A DNA stretch of 64,000 nt from Ptychodera flava (taxonomy: Eukaryota > Hemichordata > Enteropneusta > Ptychoderidae), in assembly GCF_041260155.1 (NCBI RefSeq), contig NC_091931.1, forward strand, positions 21,326,654 through 21,390,653, in the 5' to 3' direction. The stretch's first letter is position 1. The number at the start of each line of letters is the position of its first letter. The notes below the pieces were generated by a model. It ran no database searches. It was not told the origin of the DNA and was given only the letters and a program-made list of their open reading frames with translations. Of this stretch, positions 14,166-24,744 are shown one piece after another. The position numbers and the translations under genes were made by a program.

Positions 14166-15580
14166 GTCCACGGTCCAAGTTTGGCTCTCAAGTTATATAC
14201 TTACTATAGTATCACTCAAACTCCACATCCCTGTATTTTACGAAATGTGTATTCATGTCTCTCTAACTACATCTAGTGCTGTTCCTGTTATTAAAGTCTA
14301 TTTACCTCATCACTTTGCCGGGTACGGCCGAACAAACGACTCATCCGTTTCCTGACTCGGTGGAAGAAACGCCAGACAACATTCCGACGTCTGTTGTTCC
14401 TCCTTGGTCTGTCTGACAAATTGTTGTCCGATCTACGCAAAGACAATATTCAAAGGAAAGGTTAATAGGCGCAAGTATTACGTTTATTTTTCATGATCGT
14501 ATCATGGCCATGTATAATTATTTAGATATTGTATATCGAGTTCATTAACGCATATAAATTGTACGTCTGCTAAGGAAACCGTTATTATTTACGACTTGGG
14601 GGTCGGAGAAATCTGAAGGGTCACTCACAATATTTAAAGCTACAAGGGGAGGGTGCTCAAAATGTGAAGAGAAAGAGGGGGTTACACAATTTTGGTGCAA
14701 AATAAATTGAAACACCTCTCAGATTGCACCATTGCACACATTAATTTCTCAAAAGTTTCGATGCGACAGGGGGACTTTGAATTTCATTTTGTTGTTTTCG
14801 CCTTTTTCAACCGTCATGAGATAACCGATGATAATCTAGCAGGGTACACCAGGATTTGAAAGGTCTTTACTATTGCTATATTTTTATGAAATTTACAAAT
14901 ACATGTATTGATGTATAAGTTTTATAAGTTTGGGGACGCTCAGTCAAAACTTCTGAGTTTGAGAGGGGTTACTCAAATTCATCATGCTTGGCGGGGGGTC
15001 ACTCGAAATGTCGAATTTTCCGATGAAATTCACCCCGAGCCCCCGAATCGTAAATAATGACGGCTCCCTAAAGGAATCATCGTTGGTATCAACAACACCT
15101 CACAGATACTTACGAGTTATCATCGGATTCCTTGATTGTATCTATCTCCTTATCAACTATAATCAAACCATTTATTCCGTCAATCTCTTGATTGCTAGCC
15201 TCGCCAACACCGGAGTCTGTTTTATAAAGACAAGATATAGTTTTCAACATCAACACATTGCAAGTTGTATTCCCGGCGGGGTTTTGGGCAATAACCTTAG
15301 GTTCTCGGATATATGTTGGGCTTTCTTGAGTTCTGGACTTTCCGTTCGCTAAATTCATCAAATTCTATCTTGACAAGTGTAACATTTTGGGCTGAGTAAG
15401 AAATAAATAATATGAGATTATACTCTGGTCATACGTGGTACACAAGAGGCTACCGAAACTCATTGGCTCATCAATTGAAGAAAAGAATTTGTACTTTGTT
15501 GTTTGTATTTGTCGAGTTTACTTACCTACACAAACCAGGAAAGTTGGGAGCAATAGCATGAAAATACGAGACACGGACAT
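9230..15580 (-). CDS. Atypical protein kinase with signal-like N-terminus and cationic segment, 416 aa
   Basis: Eight exons on the minus strand join without a frame break: 15580-15526, 15216-15114, 14432-14306, 12825-12744, 11984-11801, 11563-11425, 9940-9833 and 9682-9230 (TAA at 9230). Residues 1-18 are a signal-like hydrophobic start (MSVSRIFMLLLPTFLVCV). Residues about 60-90 are highly cationic and aromatic (PRRNNRRRNVVWRFF). The kinase fold spans about 130-400. The glycine loop is degraded (AAGSYSKL, first and third Gly lost). Lys159 (YAMKY), the helix-C Glu179 and Asp259 are kept. The HRD motif reads HND (257-259) and DFG reads DFR (278-280). APE (300-302), Asp316 (KDMWALGC) and Arg385 are kept. 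So the fold is sound but the chemistry is doubtful: it may be weakly active or a pseudokinase. Donor of exon 4 is a weak GTTTGT. No family is assigned. Exon structure of the kinase part is strong; the first two exons are less certain. Confidence 0.78.
10097..10144. repeat. (ATT)n microsatellite, LINE tail
   Basis: About 16 units of ATT lie at the 3' end of the minus-strand LINE fragment and read as an AAT tail in that orientation. Confidence 0.9.
10097..10905 (-). mobile_element. LINE fragment, 3' part of reverse transcriptase ORF, Jockey/CR1-like
   Basis: Reading the minus strand, the sequence encodes the conserved C-terminal part of a non-LTR retrotransposon protein. From about 10880 it includes the STLSWDVHVDNLC type block, then NALFLSLIDYCCTVWGNTS and LQKRAGRVILG (to 10523), then SFRVASTWNTIPPAIRNSST (10526-10344). 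One frame change separates the last two blocks near 10525. The 5' end is truncated and the 3' end is an AAT microsatellite, as expected for target-primed reverse transcription. It lies in the kinase intron between 9941 and 11424, in the same orientation as the gene. Clade is inferred from motifs only. Confidence 0.75.
12337..12735 (+). repeat. Dispersed repeat family, copy 1
   Basis: This is one of four related copies in the window (see 21360, 23655 and 62468). Shared blocks include TTAAAGG at the start, CAAACTTTCCACAAGCAAA, a core like AAAATTGCCGCCTTCCCTGT, TATAAGCTT and a terminal block TTTGAATATTTGTGCC-TGAGGCGCATTTTACC. There is no coding capacity. It sits in a kinase-gene intron and its right end abuts the donor side of kinase exon 4. 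Confidence 0.6.
12930..14164 (+). mobile_element. LINE fragment with reverse transcriptase, CR1/L2-like, 5' truncated
   Basis: The plus strand encodes reverse transcriptase motifs in order: AAFDSLDHEILLHRLEHSFG, ALSWFKSYLSHRSQFVSI, FGVPQGSVLGPILFVLYT, then HAFADDNQLY (the catalytic FADD box), KTEAMLVIS, LGVTLDSHLTMSEHV, LDYCNSLFSGCP, LQRVQNASARLV, MHWLPIASRTQYKL and GPKTWNSLPVNLR, ending at a stop at 14065-14067. Frame changes near 13175 and near 13745 show that it is dead. The 3' untranslated part ends GGCGCATTATAAATATTC plus (TTA)n, typical of L2/CR1-like elements. The endonuclease and the N-terminal RT part are missing. It lies antisense in a kinase-gene intron. Confidence 0.85.
14126..14164. 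repeat. (ATT)n microsatellite, LINE tail
   Basis: About 12 ATT units directly follow the LINE 3' untranslated region on the plus strand. Confidence 0.9.
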
Positions 15581-18005
15581 TGCGCTAATTTGGAAGTAAT
15601 CTACTCGAATGGTGATGTCGCTTCACTGAACTGTATTCTAACACTGTAGTAGTTCTATTTTCCATTCTCACTTTGTCGCTTTCAGCCGGTGACATCACGA
15701 ATGGCAGTCGAACGCCTTCCACCAGTCTTTCGGGAAAGTTCGATACAGGAGCGCCTGTTGATCGGGACTTTTCGGAAGCCTCTATCATTTGCTGTACCTT
15801 CGAATGTAGCGCCAAATATAAGAGTTACACTCACGCACTCAGTAATTCCTGCAAACTCTACACCCGTCTTCTAATTTGATGTTACGGCTGTTAACGTAAT
15901 GTATAAGTCATTCCTCCTTGTTAAAATCTGAACTAATATTGTACAAGCAAAGTAAAACTTATAAAAAGATGGACGGTAGCTCTTCACTTACACGTTACTG
16001 TAGACGCATTTCCTTGTCCAGGTTCTGTGTTTGAATAGATCCGGGTAAAGCTCTCAATGCCCATCGATTGAGGACAACTTAATCTACGATAAAGTCGTTA
16101 ATGTAATTTGACATTTGCATTATTTTCATATCGTACAATACTGAAAGGAAATGTATTTTGTTGATCATCATCATTTGCTTCAGTTGAAGGCGCCTTCGTT
16201 CCACACTATAGATCACTTATCGAAGTTGCAGTCTTAGCTCTATGTGAAACAAATGCTATAAAGCCTATTGACTTCAAACCGAAAAAAAATCTTGGTTAGT
16301 CAAATACTCTCAGGATTTCTTGCCAATATCAACTAAGTCGTTTCTGATTCGGTTTGCATTTCTAAAGTTTCTCGCCCATGTTACTATTAATGAAAAATCC
16401 TCTCATACTCTAGGCTTACTCTCTTGGTTGCAAAGGATCCCCTCATTACGATTATGAACAGTTCATAAATATAATGCAGATAATTTTTCTATTAATCGGT
16501 CAAAATTGTCCAAAAATGTAGGTCCCTCTAGAGGAAGAACCTTATTTAGGTTTAGTAACATGGGCGTGGATTTTAAGTTGTACATGTTTGAGCCTATTTG
16601 TCTATCTTTCTGAACAGGGTTCTGACCATCGTCGAGGTTAGTGATGATCTATGCCAGTTTAGGTAAGACTAATAAGTTGACCACCGCTGAGCAGGCGATA
16701 ACGATGTAGGCCTCAGTGATCCATGGCTGGTTTAAGATAGACATTTCGAAATTCAATGTCATGGTTAGGCTGAATATCGGCTGATCCTCTTCCCGCGCGC
16801 GGGGAGGCGGATAGAAAGTTAACAATGAATGCATGGTGAATATTCACCACTAAATGTGCATACTGAAACATTCCCATCAACAACAGCTCTCCAGAAGATG
16901 GAGAGCTGCTTGTAACATTAAAGAAACATTCCGGAGTACTCCCATTGAAAGGTGTACGGGTATGCGCCAACTGAATGGGTCACTTTTTTCACGAAAATAT
17001 CCCTAAACATGGGTCGATTTTTCATCTGATAAAATGCCCAAGTGTGGCTCGATAACAAAGCAAATGTCCCACGCTGTAGGAAAACCTTCATCTGCAATAG
17101 AATAAAAGGTGAAAATTTCCAAAAGCTCGTCTAGTAAATCCTTGGTCGTATTTGTTTTATACAAGTATTGGGTTTTATGAGTATTGGGTAGATGATTTCA
17201 ACTTTGGCCGCACACCCCTTGATGAAAATACATGTACTACGAGTATCCCCTATGAGAAATATTCATTCGTTGAACATTGTCACAGGTGGATCTACCGTTG
17301 AAACATAAAATAAATGGACAAATCACATCCCACATCTTGCAAATGAACGGCGAACCACCCGGACTGAAGGGAAAATTACCACTGTGTAACGTCTAAAGCA
17401 GGTGAAACTAGCTGATTTACTGTATACTCATGTGAACACGCAGGTGCATACAGCTACTCAAATTCAAAATCTGATAATTGACAGCACTTTGCAAATGTAT
17501 TTTGCACAAATAAATACTTTAGGAAAAGCTGCTTTCTTGTTGTGATTTGAATGTTTCTCCTGCCAACCATTTTCCTTTCCCAAAGCCATTCTATATGCCT
17601 TTCCTTCTCAAATGATTTTATCGTACCATAAACAGTGCCCAGTCCGATCAAGACAGGCCATCCAGGTGAATCGTGTTATTGTACTGAACACGTCATCATC
17701 AAATTCAAGCCATCCTACCCCTCACCGTAAAAGTTGCAGAATTCACCATCATAACGCAAACCAAGTGTTGCCCAACCACAGAGAAATGTTGCCCTCCCCT
17801 GAGCGGAACTAGTGCTCCTATAATTTTGCTCCAAAGATGTCGAGATCTGCTTGCAAGTTTAATGGAAATTTTCGGATAAGTAAATTTAAGTTCTCTTGAG
17901 CATTGCTCTGGCAAAATTAATCTGACTTCAGGTAGATTGAGTCTCGTCCCTCGGTACTCGGTATAATGCCACCTCCCCACTCGTTTTCATCTCTTCTAAC
18001 ACAGG

Positions 18006-18154
<149 letters not shown>

Positions 18155-19102
18155 GCTTTCCCTTTCCCGGCGAATTGAAGAAATCCATTCTTAATAAAAA
18201 AAGCTCACGGTGCCCTTTCATTTTGTGCATCTGCTTTTGTCCTCTCAATCGACAAACTACCGGAAACAACAGACTTATTGTCCATGCGTTGCCCTTTGGT
18301 CCTTCACACTCATCTACGCTGCAGCATCGGAAGCTTAATAAACATGCGTCAAATCGAAGTCTAACATTGGATCAGTTTGTTCGTTTGTTGTTGTTGTATT
18401 TTCTGTTGGTTTCATTTAACATTTGCTTTTATTCAATCTACTGTTTGTTTTGGACGTATGATTAATTTTTGTCAATTTTCTTTATTCTCTGTTTGTATGT
18501 GTTCTGTTTTCCAGTCTGGGGACCCTGTGTTAACATCGCTGCTTTCAAGTGTATACGTCGGCGATATTATTCGGTTTCCAAACTGCCATTTTTTTCTGAA
18601 TCATAACAAAAAAATGTGTGTTTCACGTAAACCCGACCTACCCTAGAAAATCATATGTTCATTTTTTAATAAAAATTCGAGTAAATTCTTTAAATGTTTC
18701 CGTATATCATGGGTCTCAGAAAAAAATTAAAACATCTCCCGACCTACCTACCCTAATTTTCAGAGGCATGTTACCGGAAAAACAATTTTATATTGGGATT
18801 AATTTTATATTGGCAAAGGCCTTTCGCTGCGTATCTCACCCAAACTGCGAAACAGTTCTGTCAGATACATAGCGCCATCAACGTAAAAAGTCCGGAGAGG
18901 AATCTCTCACATCGATCGTGCAGCTGAACTTATTATATGTGCTACTCACTGAAATACCAGAATAACAGCGGCAATAGTTGTTTAAACAATTATCAATTAT
19001 TGGTATCATTCTAGTAAATACCGAAAGAGTGAATACTCTCAACAATACCGAACAGCACAATAACGGTTGACTACAAGCAGTTTCGGTGCAACGGTCACTC
19101 AT

Positions 19103-19122
19103 CCCCCCCCCCCCCCCCCCCC
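19103..19122. repeat. Poly-C run
   Basis: A run of about 20 cytosines is followed by GG. Length may be unreliable in assembly. Confidence 0.9.
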
Positions 19123-19327
19123 GGCAAAATAGGTACGCCATTGAAACTTTTATCCAATCAAATTACGTAGTACATTCTGCGGTCTCTCTGACGTCATATC
19201 GACATGGCAACATTCGAACGTAAAGTGAACATTGACACAAGTGGCGACACTTCCTGAGAATACATAAGCAAGCGATCCTCCTTGATTTTCCGAGATCTAT
19301 TTTCCGTACTGCTATTACTTTGCAACT

Positions 19328-22300
19328 ATGTCTGCACAAACGATACAGTTTCCTAATGACACAAATGTGCTCATTGTCTCAAGACATTTCAACGTAAGTA
19401 TCAAACACACCCTCTTTCATTACTTCCTCTCACTGTTCTAACTCCTACTAGTTCTACTCACACAGAGTCACAGAACGTCACAAATTCCAGCTTTATATAT
19501 ACCCATGTTGGAATCACTATGTAGCTGAACGGCCATGCCAACAAGCCACTGTCCTAAACGGACTGCCTTCTCCTGTTTTTCAAAACGGGAAACCCCTGAG
19601 CAATGTTCGTCTTCTAATTTAAAACCTGGTGTCAGACTGAGAGCAATGTGGATGAATACAATGACACATGTTGGCGTCTCATACTAAAGATTTGTAAGGG
19701 ACCATTTTGACTCATAGGTTTTAGTTTCATGTAAAATGAATCTAACAACATAAATACCTGGTAACCTGGGTAAGATTCTGAAAAACCCATACATTGACTT
19801 TTCATGTCCAGAAGCTTGTTCTGTGTATACAAACTCGTGAGGTCGTGCAAGTCAAAACGGTTTGTCTCCCATGTCAGTCTTTTAGACACTTTGTGTTCGT
19901 AACTAATCGTGCTTTGAGCAGCGCCTTCTTTATAAATGCTCGTGCTCTGCTATATTCGCGTCAGTCGATTATTTCATCCGTCAATTGCAGAATTTATCAT
20001 TTCTGCTTTCTCTTCTGGGCTAGCTGGTGGAAACGTTTGCAAGCCTAAATACATCACAACATGATTATATACAAAATCTACTTTCCGCTTACGTTTACGT
20101 TTATATGTCACACAGACGGTTTGCCGTAAAGTAAAACAACCTCTCCAGCACAATGTACAGAACCTGTTGATATCCATAAATAGGGCCGTTCACAGTTTAC
20201 GTCACTGTTCTCTCATTAATATGCAAAAATAAATATTTGTCCGCATTTTTAGATTACGCTTTTGAAAATTACGCATGCAAAAACGACGTAAATACATCTC
20301 AGTGGGCGACTGCTAGTGTAACAGTTAATACTAAAAAACATATTCACGACTCAGAGTACAAGCTGCAAAAACAGCCACGCATGCAACATTGATAAAATTT
20401 GTCCGCATTTCAAGCTGCGTGTCCGATGTCGCGCGCGTACAGCTATATTTAGTAACAGACCTGTAACCGTGAACAGCGCTATTGTATTGCTTATGTGCAC
20501 CGTTGAAGGGTGATATGGTTGTTAATTCTACTGTTTTATCCCCTCTTGTTGCCCATACGTCCCCGCAAAGTAGAATTCTTGCTGGGCACTGTTGTCAAAA
20601 GGGAACCTCCCGAGATATCAGGAAGGTTGCTAGGTTTTGGATAGGGCATGACATTCTGCTGTAAGCTATTAAATCTTCTTTCTTTTCATTTCAGCTTGGA
20701 AAGTTTTTCGTTGATTGTGAAGAGACAGTTAAAATACAACAGAAATGCATTTCAAAGCAATGGAAGAAATACTCTGTTAAACTGACATATCCATTCTTTA
20801 TCACTCTCACGGATATGGTAAGTCTGGCTTGTTTTCAACTACAAACTACTACTATCTGAACAAGATCTAGTGATAACATTCGAAAAGGCAAGATGCATGA
20901 TGCCTCATGCTTACGTGTCGCATGCTCTACACAACTCGTAAACAGGAGGTACAAAACCTTCCTTACATACTCCTGGGAAACTTCAGAGTACGTCTAGTCC
21001 AAAAGTTTCATACACGGAACCCACAAACTCACAATATGACTCTCCATTTGACTTGTCATACTGACATCGAAAGTCAGCAAACTTGCATTCAGATACTTGC
21101 TCGTACAACCAAATGGAAGTTTGGCCAAATGCAGTAAGTTGCAACAACTTGGCCAAGTACAAAAACAGGAATACGTCAAAATATGAAATGCAAAGTACAA
21201 GATTAAATTTTAGACTTGGCCACACGGCACCGAGTTTATTGATCTCATACATGAAATAGAGATCAAAGTGCTCGTGGATTTAGATAATTATAGCATACTT
21301 TATGGTAGAATGTGCCTCGAGACAGGTATTCCAACTCTCAAAAATTTACAATACTATTTTTCTGTATCACTTGTGGGGGTTCATTTTGAAGCTCATGAAA
21401 TAATTAATTTAAATGGATGCTGGCCATTTTGAATTTCAAAAGTCAGTAAATATTTGATAATTTGTTCCTAAAGTACAAGATTTTCGGTGGTTACCCCTGA
21501 TTTTGGTTTTGTTTTACATGAATGATTGTGCATTGTTTTATCAAAGTAAGTCTACCTTATGCAGTTGTCAGTGAAATTCTTTCTCAGCAAATTACATATT
21601 TCAGTGGACATTTTACCTTATAATTGACAACAGACATAGCCTAGCCTTGTTGGTTAGGTTTTTTTTTAGAACAAGATGCCATGATATTCCCTTCATTGTG
21701 CATTACAGAGTGCAGTAGTTCCAAAGCTGATGCACTGCCGGGCAGTGAAGCTTGTGGAAAAGTCTAGTTCAGACTCAGAGAATGAAAACAAACATCTGAG
21801 ATTCCAACTCCTCACAAATGATCCAATACAGGTAGGTGACAAGTATTTACTGCCTTTGATGAAGAATCCTGGCACAGGTGTGCCCCACCAGAACCATCAT
21901 GTTTGCATTTTCTGAGAAAAAAAACAAATTTACTGATACTTACTGGACTCTGAGTAAAGAACATGTTTAAGTTTTGCATCAACTTCTATAGAGTGTTGGC
22001 TATTGCATGTAGAAGTCTGAACAAAATGTTTGATTTTTCTATAGTTAGTCAAGTGAAAGTAAATATAATCAGCTTTCACTTTGATCATGACACGCGTGCT
22101 CTCAGAATGTTATATTTTTCAGTTGACTCTTTACAGCTGTTTGTACATTTGGTAGAATGGAGTCACTTTTAAATTTTGCAATAGTATGCATTTTCAAATT
22201 CACAAAGGCTAAATCTTTGCTCAGACTTTCTTCAATGAAACTCAATCAATTGTTATCATGCAAATTCAGGTAGGTTTTCATGCATTTTTCTTTCGCTTTG

Positions 22301-24744
22301 CTTCTTTAGAACATGAAAGTTCAGTGTTCTGATGAGGATCAGTATCAAGAGCTGACTTAATCCATCAGTTCCATGATAAACTTGTACAAGTTTGCTGAAG
22401 AACAGAACATGGAATCAAAGCAGAGAATGCCTTTGACAGCGAGTGTTGTCGAGATCAAATCTTCAGAAAGCGACAATCAAGATGTTGAAGTGGATGATTG
22501 CAGTCTTGCGTCATCTGTCAGTGATTCGTCTTTGGACGGCAGCAGCTGTAACGAGGATCTGACCCATGAACTGGTGACATCATCATCGATGCAGTCACTG
22601 TCATCAACATCATCATACTTCAGTTGTGAGGAAGAAGTGCAAAACTCAGCTTCAGGCTCAGATTCAGATGGCTCTGCCATCGATCCCAAAAGCAGCACTG
22701 CCTCAGCCTCATCCTCAAAATCAGACAGTGGTATTGAGAACACCAGCTTGCAATCAAGCATTGATTCAGTTGAGCAGTTGGCGGACTCTGCATCAGTACA
22801 CATTGCTGAAAATGTTCCTTCAGAGAACCATAAACTTGACAAAGAATCAATGGTATCAGGTTTGTACAGATGCCATGGCTTTTCCAGTTAGCCCTTGAGT
22901 CCAATGTAATTCATGTGGGCTGATGTGCAGCATCTGGGAAGCTGATATCTAATTGGTTGGCTGAATCTTACCGTTATAATAAAATAATACAAATAGACTC
23001 CCTAAGTTGCTGTGAATAGTAACAATTGACCAATCAGATATAATCTTCTTAGGACACTGCACATCAGCAGATTAATGTACGTGCAGCTGGCAAAATTGAA
23101 ATGAAGTTAAGTTTTCCAAATGTTTGCATACAAGTGTTCCTAACTTGTATTGTTATTTACTAGGGGAGGGGGTTCCTTTCTCAGAGGGCTGTCACTGTTG
23201 TGTGCCTCTGAAGTCCAACTTGACTCAGGAAAGATTTCTTTGAATTAAAGGGACCAGCTGTTTGATTTTATTTTTCACCATTTTTTTTCTTATGTCAACT
23301 GCAGTTCCTTATTCTACTTCCAAAAGCATGTTGAGGTACTCGGTATTCAGCTTGTCAACTATTTAGTCTGTACATGGATAAACTGCATTGCCATTGCGGC
23401 AAGTGAATTCTGGTCTGGATGTCATTAGAATTCATAAGTAAACAATTTCAACGTTGGTTTTGTAAAGTGTAAAGTGCACTTTATGTGAATAGACGCCACA
23501 TTGACAAGTTAAATAATAGGTATTTCAACTTGCTTTTGGGAGCACAACAAGAATTTGCGATTGACATGCAAATCAAAACTAGTGAAAAATTGCCAAAAGT
23601 TACAACTGCTAGCCTTTTAAAGTAGTACATGCATCAAAATTGAAAGACTTAACTTTCACTATATATCTTTCTGTAGGAAACTTAAAAGCATTCCCATTTG
23701 AAATGAAGAATAAAAATTTTGGGTTGAGAATCAGGGATTCAAAATTTGGTACTAGAGAAATGAAGTACACAATATTTATTGATTCTATAAATTCAAAATG
23801 GCCGCCATCCCTGTGTTAACTTTATGGGGTAAAATTTTTGATTCTTGCAAAATTAAGCCCGTAAAAACTTTTTACTCTGTAAGCTTCAAACTGAGTCCAC
23901 AAATGGTAGATCAAAAATGTATCATAAAAGTTTAGGAGTCTGAATATCTGTTCCAAATTGCATTTTATCTTTACTGGCAAAAAAAATAATGAGAAGGTAC
24001 TGATATAGGCGCTTTTACTTGGGCATGACGGTAATAATCTGTCTTATAAAGACGTGAACGTAATGCATACAAACACCAAAGTGTGCTCTGCTTTTTCTTT
24101 TACCCCAAACAGATTTCATGTCATTCAAACACGATTCTCCTGTCAAGCATGATGTCAAGGGTCACAGTTCAGATGACAAACTTTCAGTGAGAGAGGCCAA
24201 GTCAATGCAGATTGTTGATTCTGAACAGGTTACCAAGCAACCTCGTAGACGTCACAGGTCAAGGGTCCAGAGAATTCTTAGATGGTTCACCAAGTGCATC
24301 AGGCCACAAGTAAGTTTTTCATTGCATATGCTTCCTGTTGTAAAGAGAGAGCCCCTATACTATCATTGTCACATTCATCACTATGGCGGTATTTGCTGCA
24401 TATTTTGACTGTAAATGTTTCTGTGAACTGCCTGTACCTCAACCATCATGTACAAAACATACTGGTCACTTTAATAACTGTCAATGCAATCCTGTTGGTT
24501 ATGGTAATTTGCATCAGACTTTTAAAACATCTTCCGAAGAAATCCTAGCAATAGTCTATTTCATACAACCCTTGGTATTCCTGAAAGTATACATACCTGT
24601 AACCTACAGTATGTTGCAATATGATTCTGTTCAATGCTTTACTATATATTTGATTGGATAAATAAAGTTTTCAGGGTACTCTTGGTTCAATATTTTTTAA
24701 TGTTCTTGTTCATCTCTCACTGACAGGAAAGCACTGACAACTGA
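19328..24744 (+). CDS. Unrecognised multi-exon gene, serine-rich centre, cationic C-terminus, in-frame TAA
   Basis: I do not recognise the family. Exons: 19328-19393, 20695-20817, 21709-21831, 22310-22859, 24113-24309 and 24727-24744. All borders are GT/AG and the phases agree (0,0,0,1,0). The first four exons give a compact, apparently beta-rich unit of about 120 residues (LGKFFVDCEETVKIQQ, KLTYPFFITLTDM, KHLRFQLLTNDPIQ) that ends at a TAA at 22358. The same frame then reopens and runs through a very Ser/Asp/Glu-rich region (SSVSDSSLDGSSC, SDSGIENTSLQSSID) to a cationic end (KQPRRRHRSRVQRILRWF) and stop TGA at 24742. Either the TAA is bypassed, for instance by removal of a 45-base GT/AG intron (22324-22368, in frame), or the allele is truncated at 120 aa. 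From the ATG at 22373 the second part would be 233 aa. A distant resemblance of the first part to CABIT domains is only a guess. Confidence 0.55.
21360..21540 (-). repeat. Dispersed repeat family, copy 4 (inverted)
   Basis: Read on the minus strand, this matches the other copies: AATCAGGGGTAACCACCG, ATCTTGTACTTTAGGAACAA, ATTCAAAATGGCCAGCATCC and CTTCAAAATGAACCCCCACA. It lies in an intron (20818-21708) of the unrecognised plus-strand gene, in the opposite orientation to the copy at 23655. Confidence 0.55.
23655..23990 (+). repeat. Dispersed repeat family, copy 2
   Basis: Shared blocks are GAGAATCAGGGATTC, TTTGGTACTAGAGAAATGAA, ATTCAAAATGGCCGCCATCC, TGTAAGCTTCAAACTGAGTC and GTCTGAATATCTGTTCCAAA. 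It has no coding capacity and lies in the intron 22860-24112. Confidence 0.65.

Noticed and set aside
15585-15815. Minus-strand frame of 76 codons just upstream of the kinase ATG
   Set aside because: It ends before the kinase start in a different frame, has no domain, and overlaps the probable promoter and leader.
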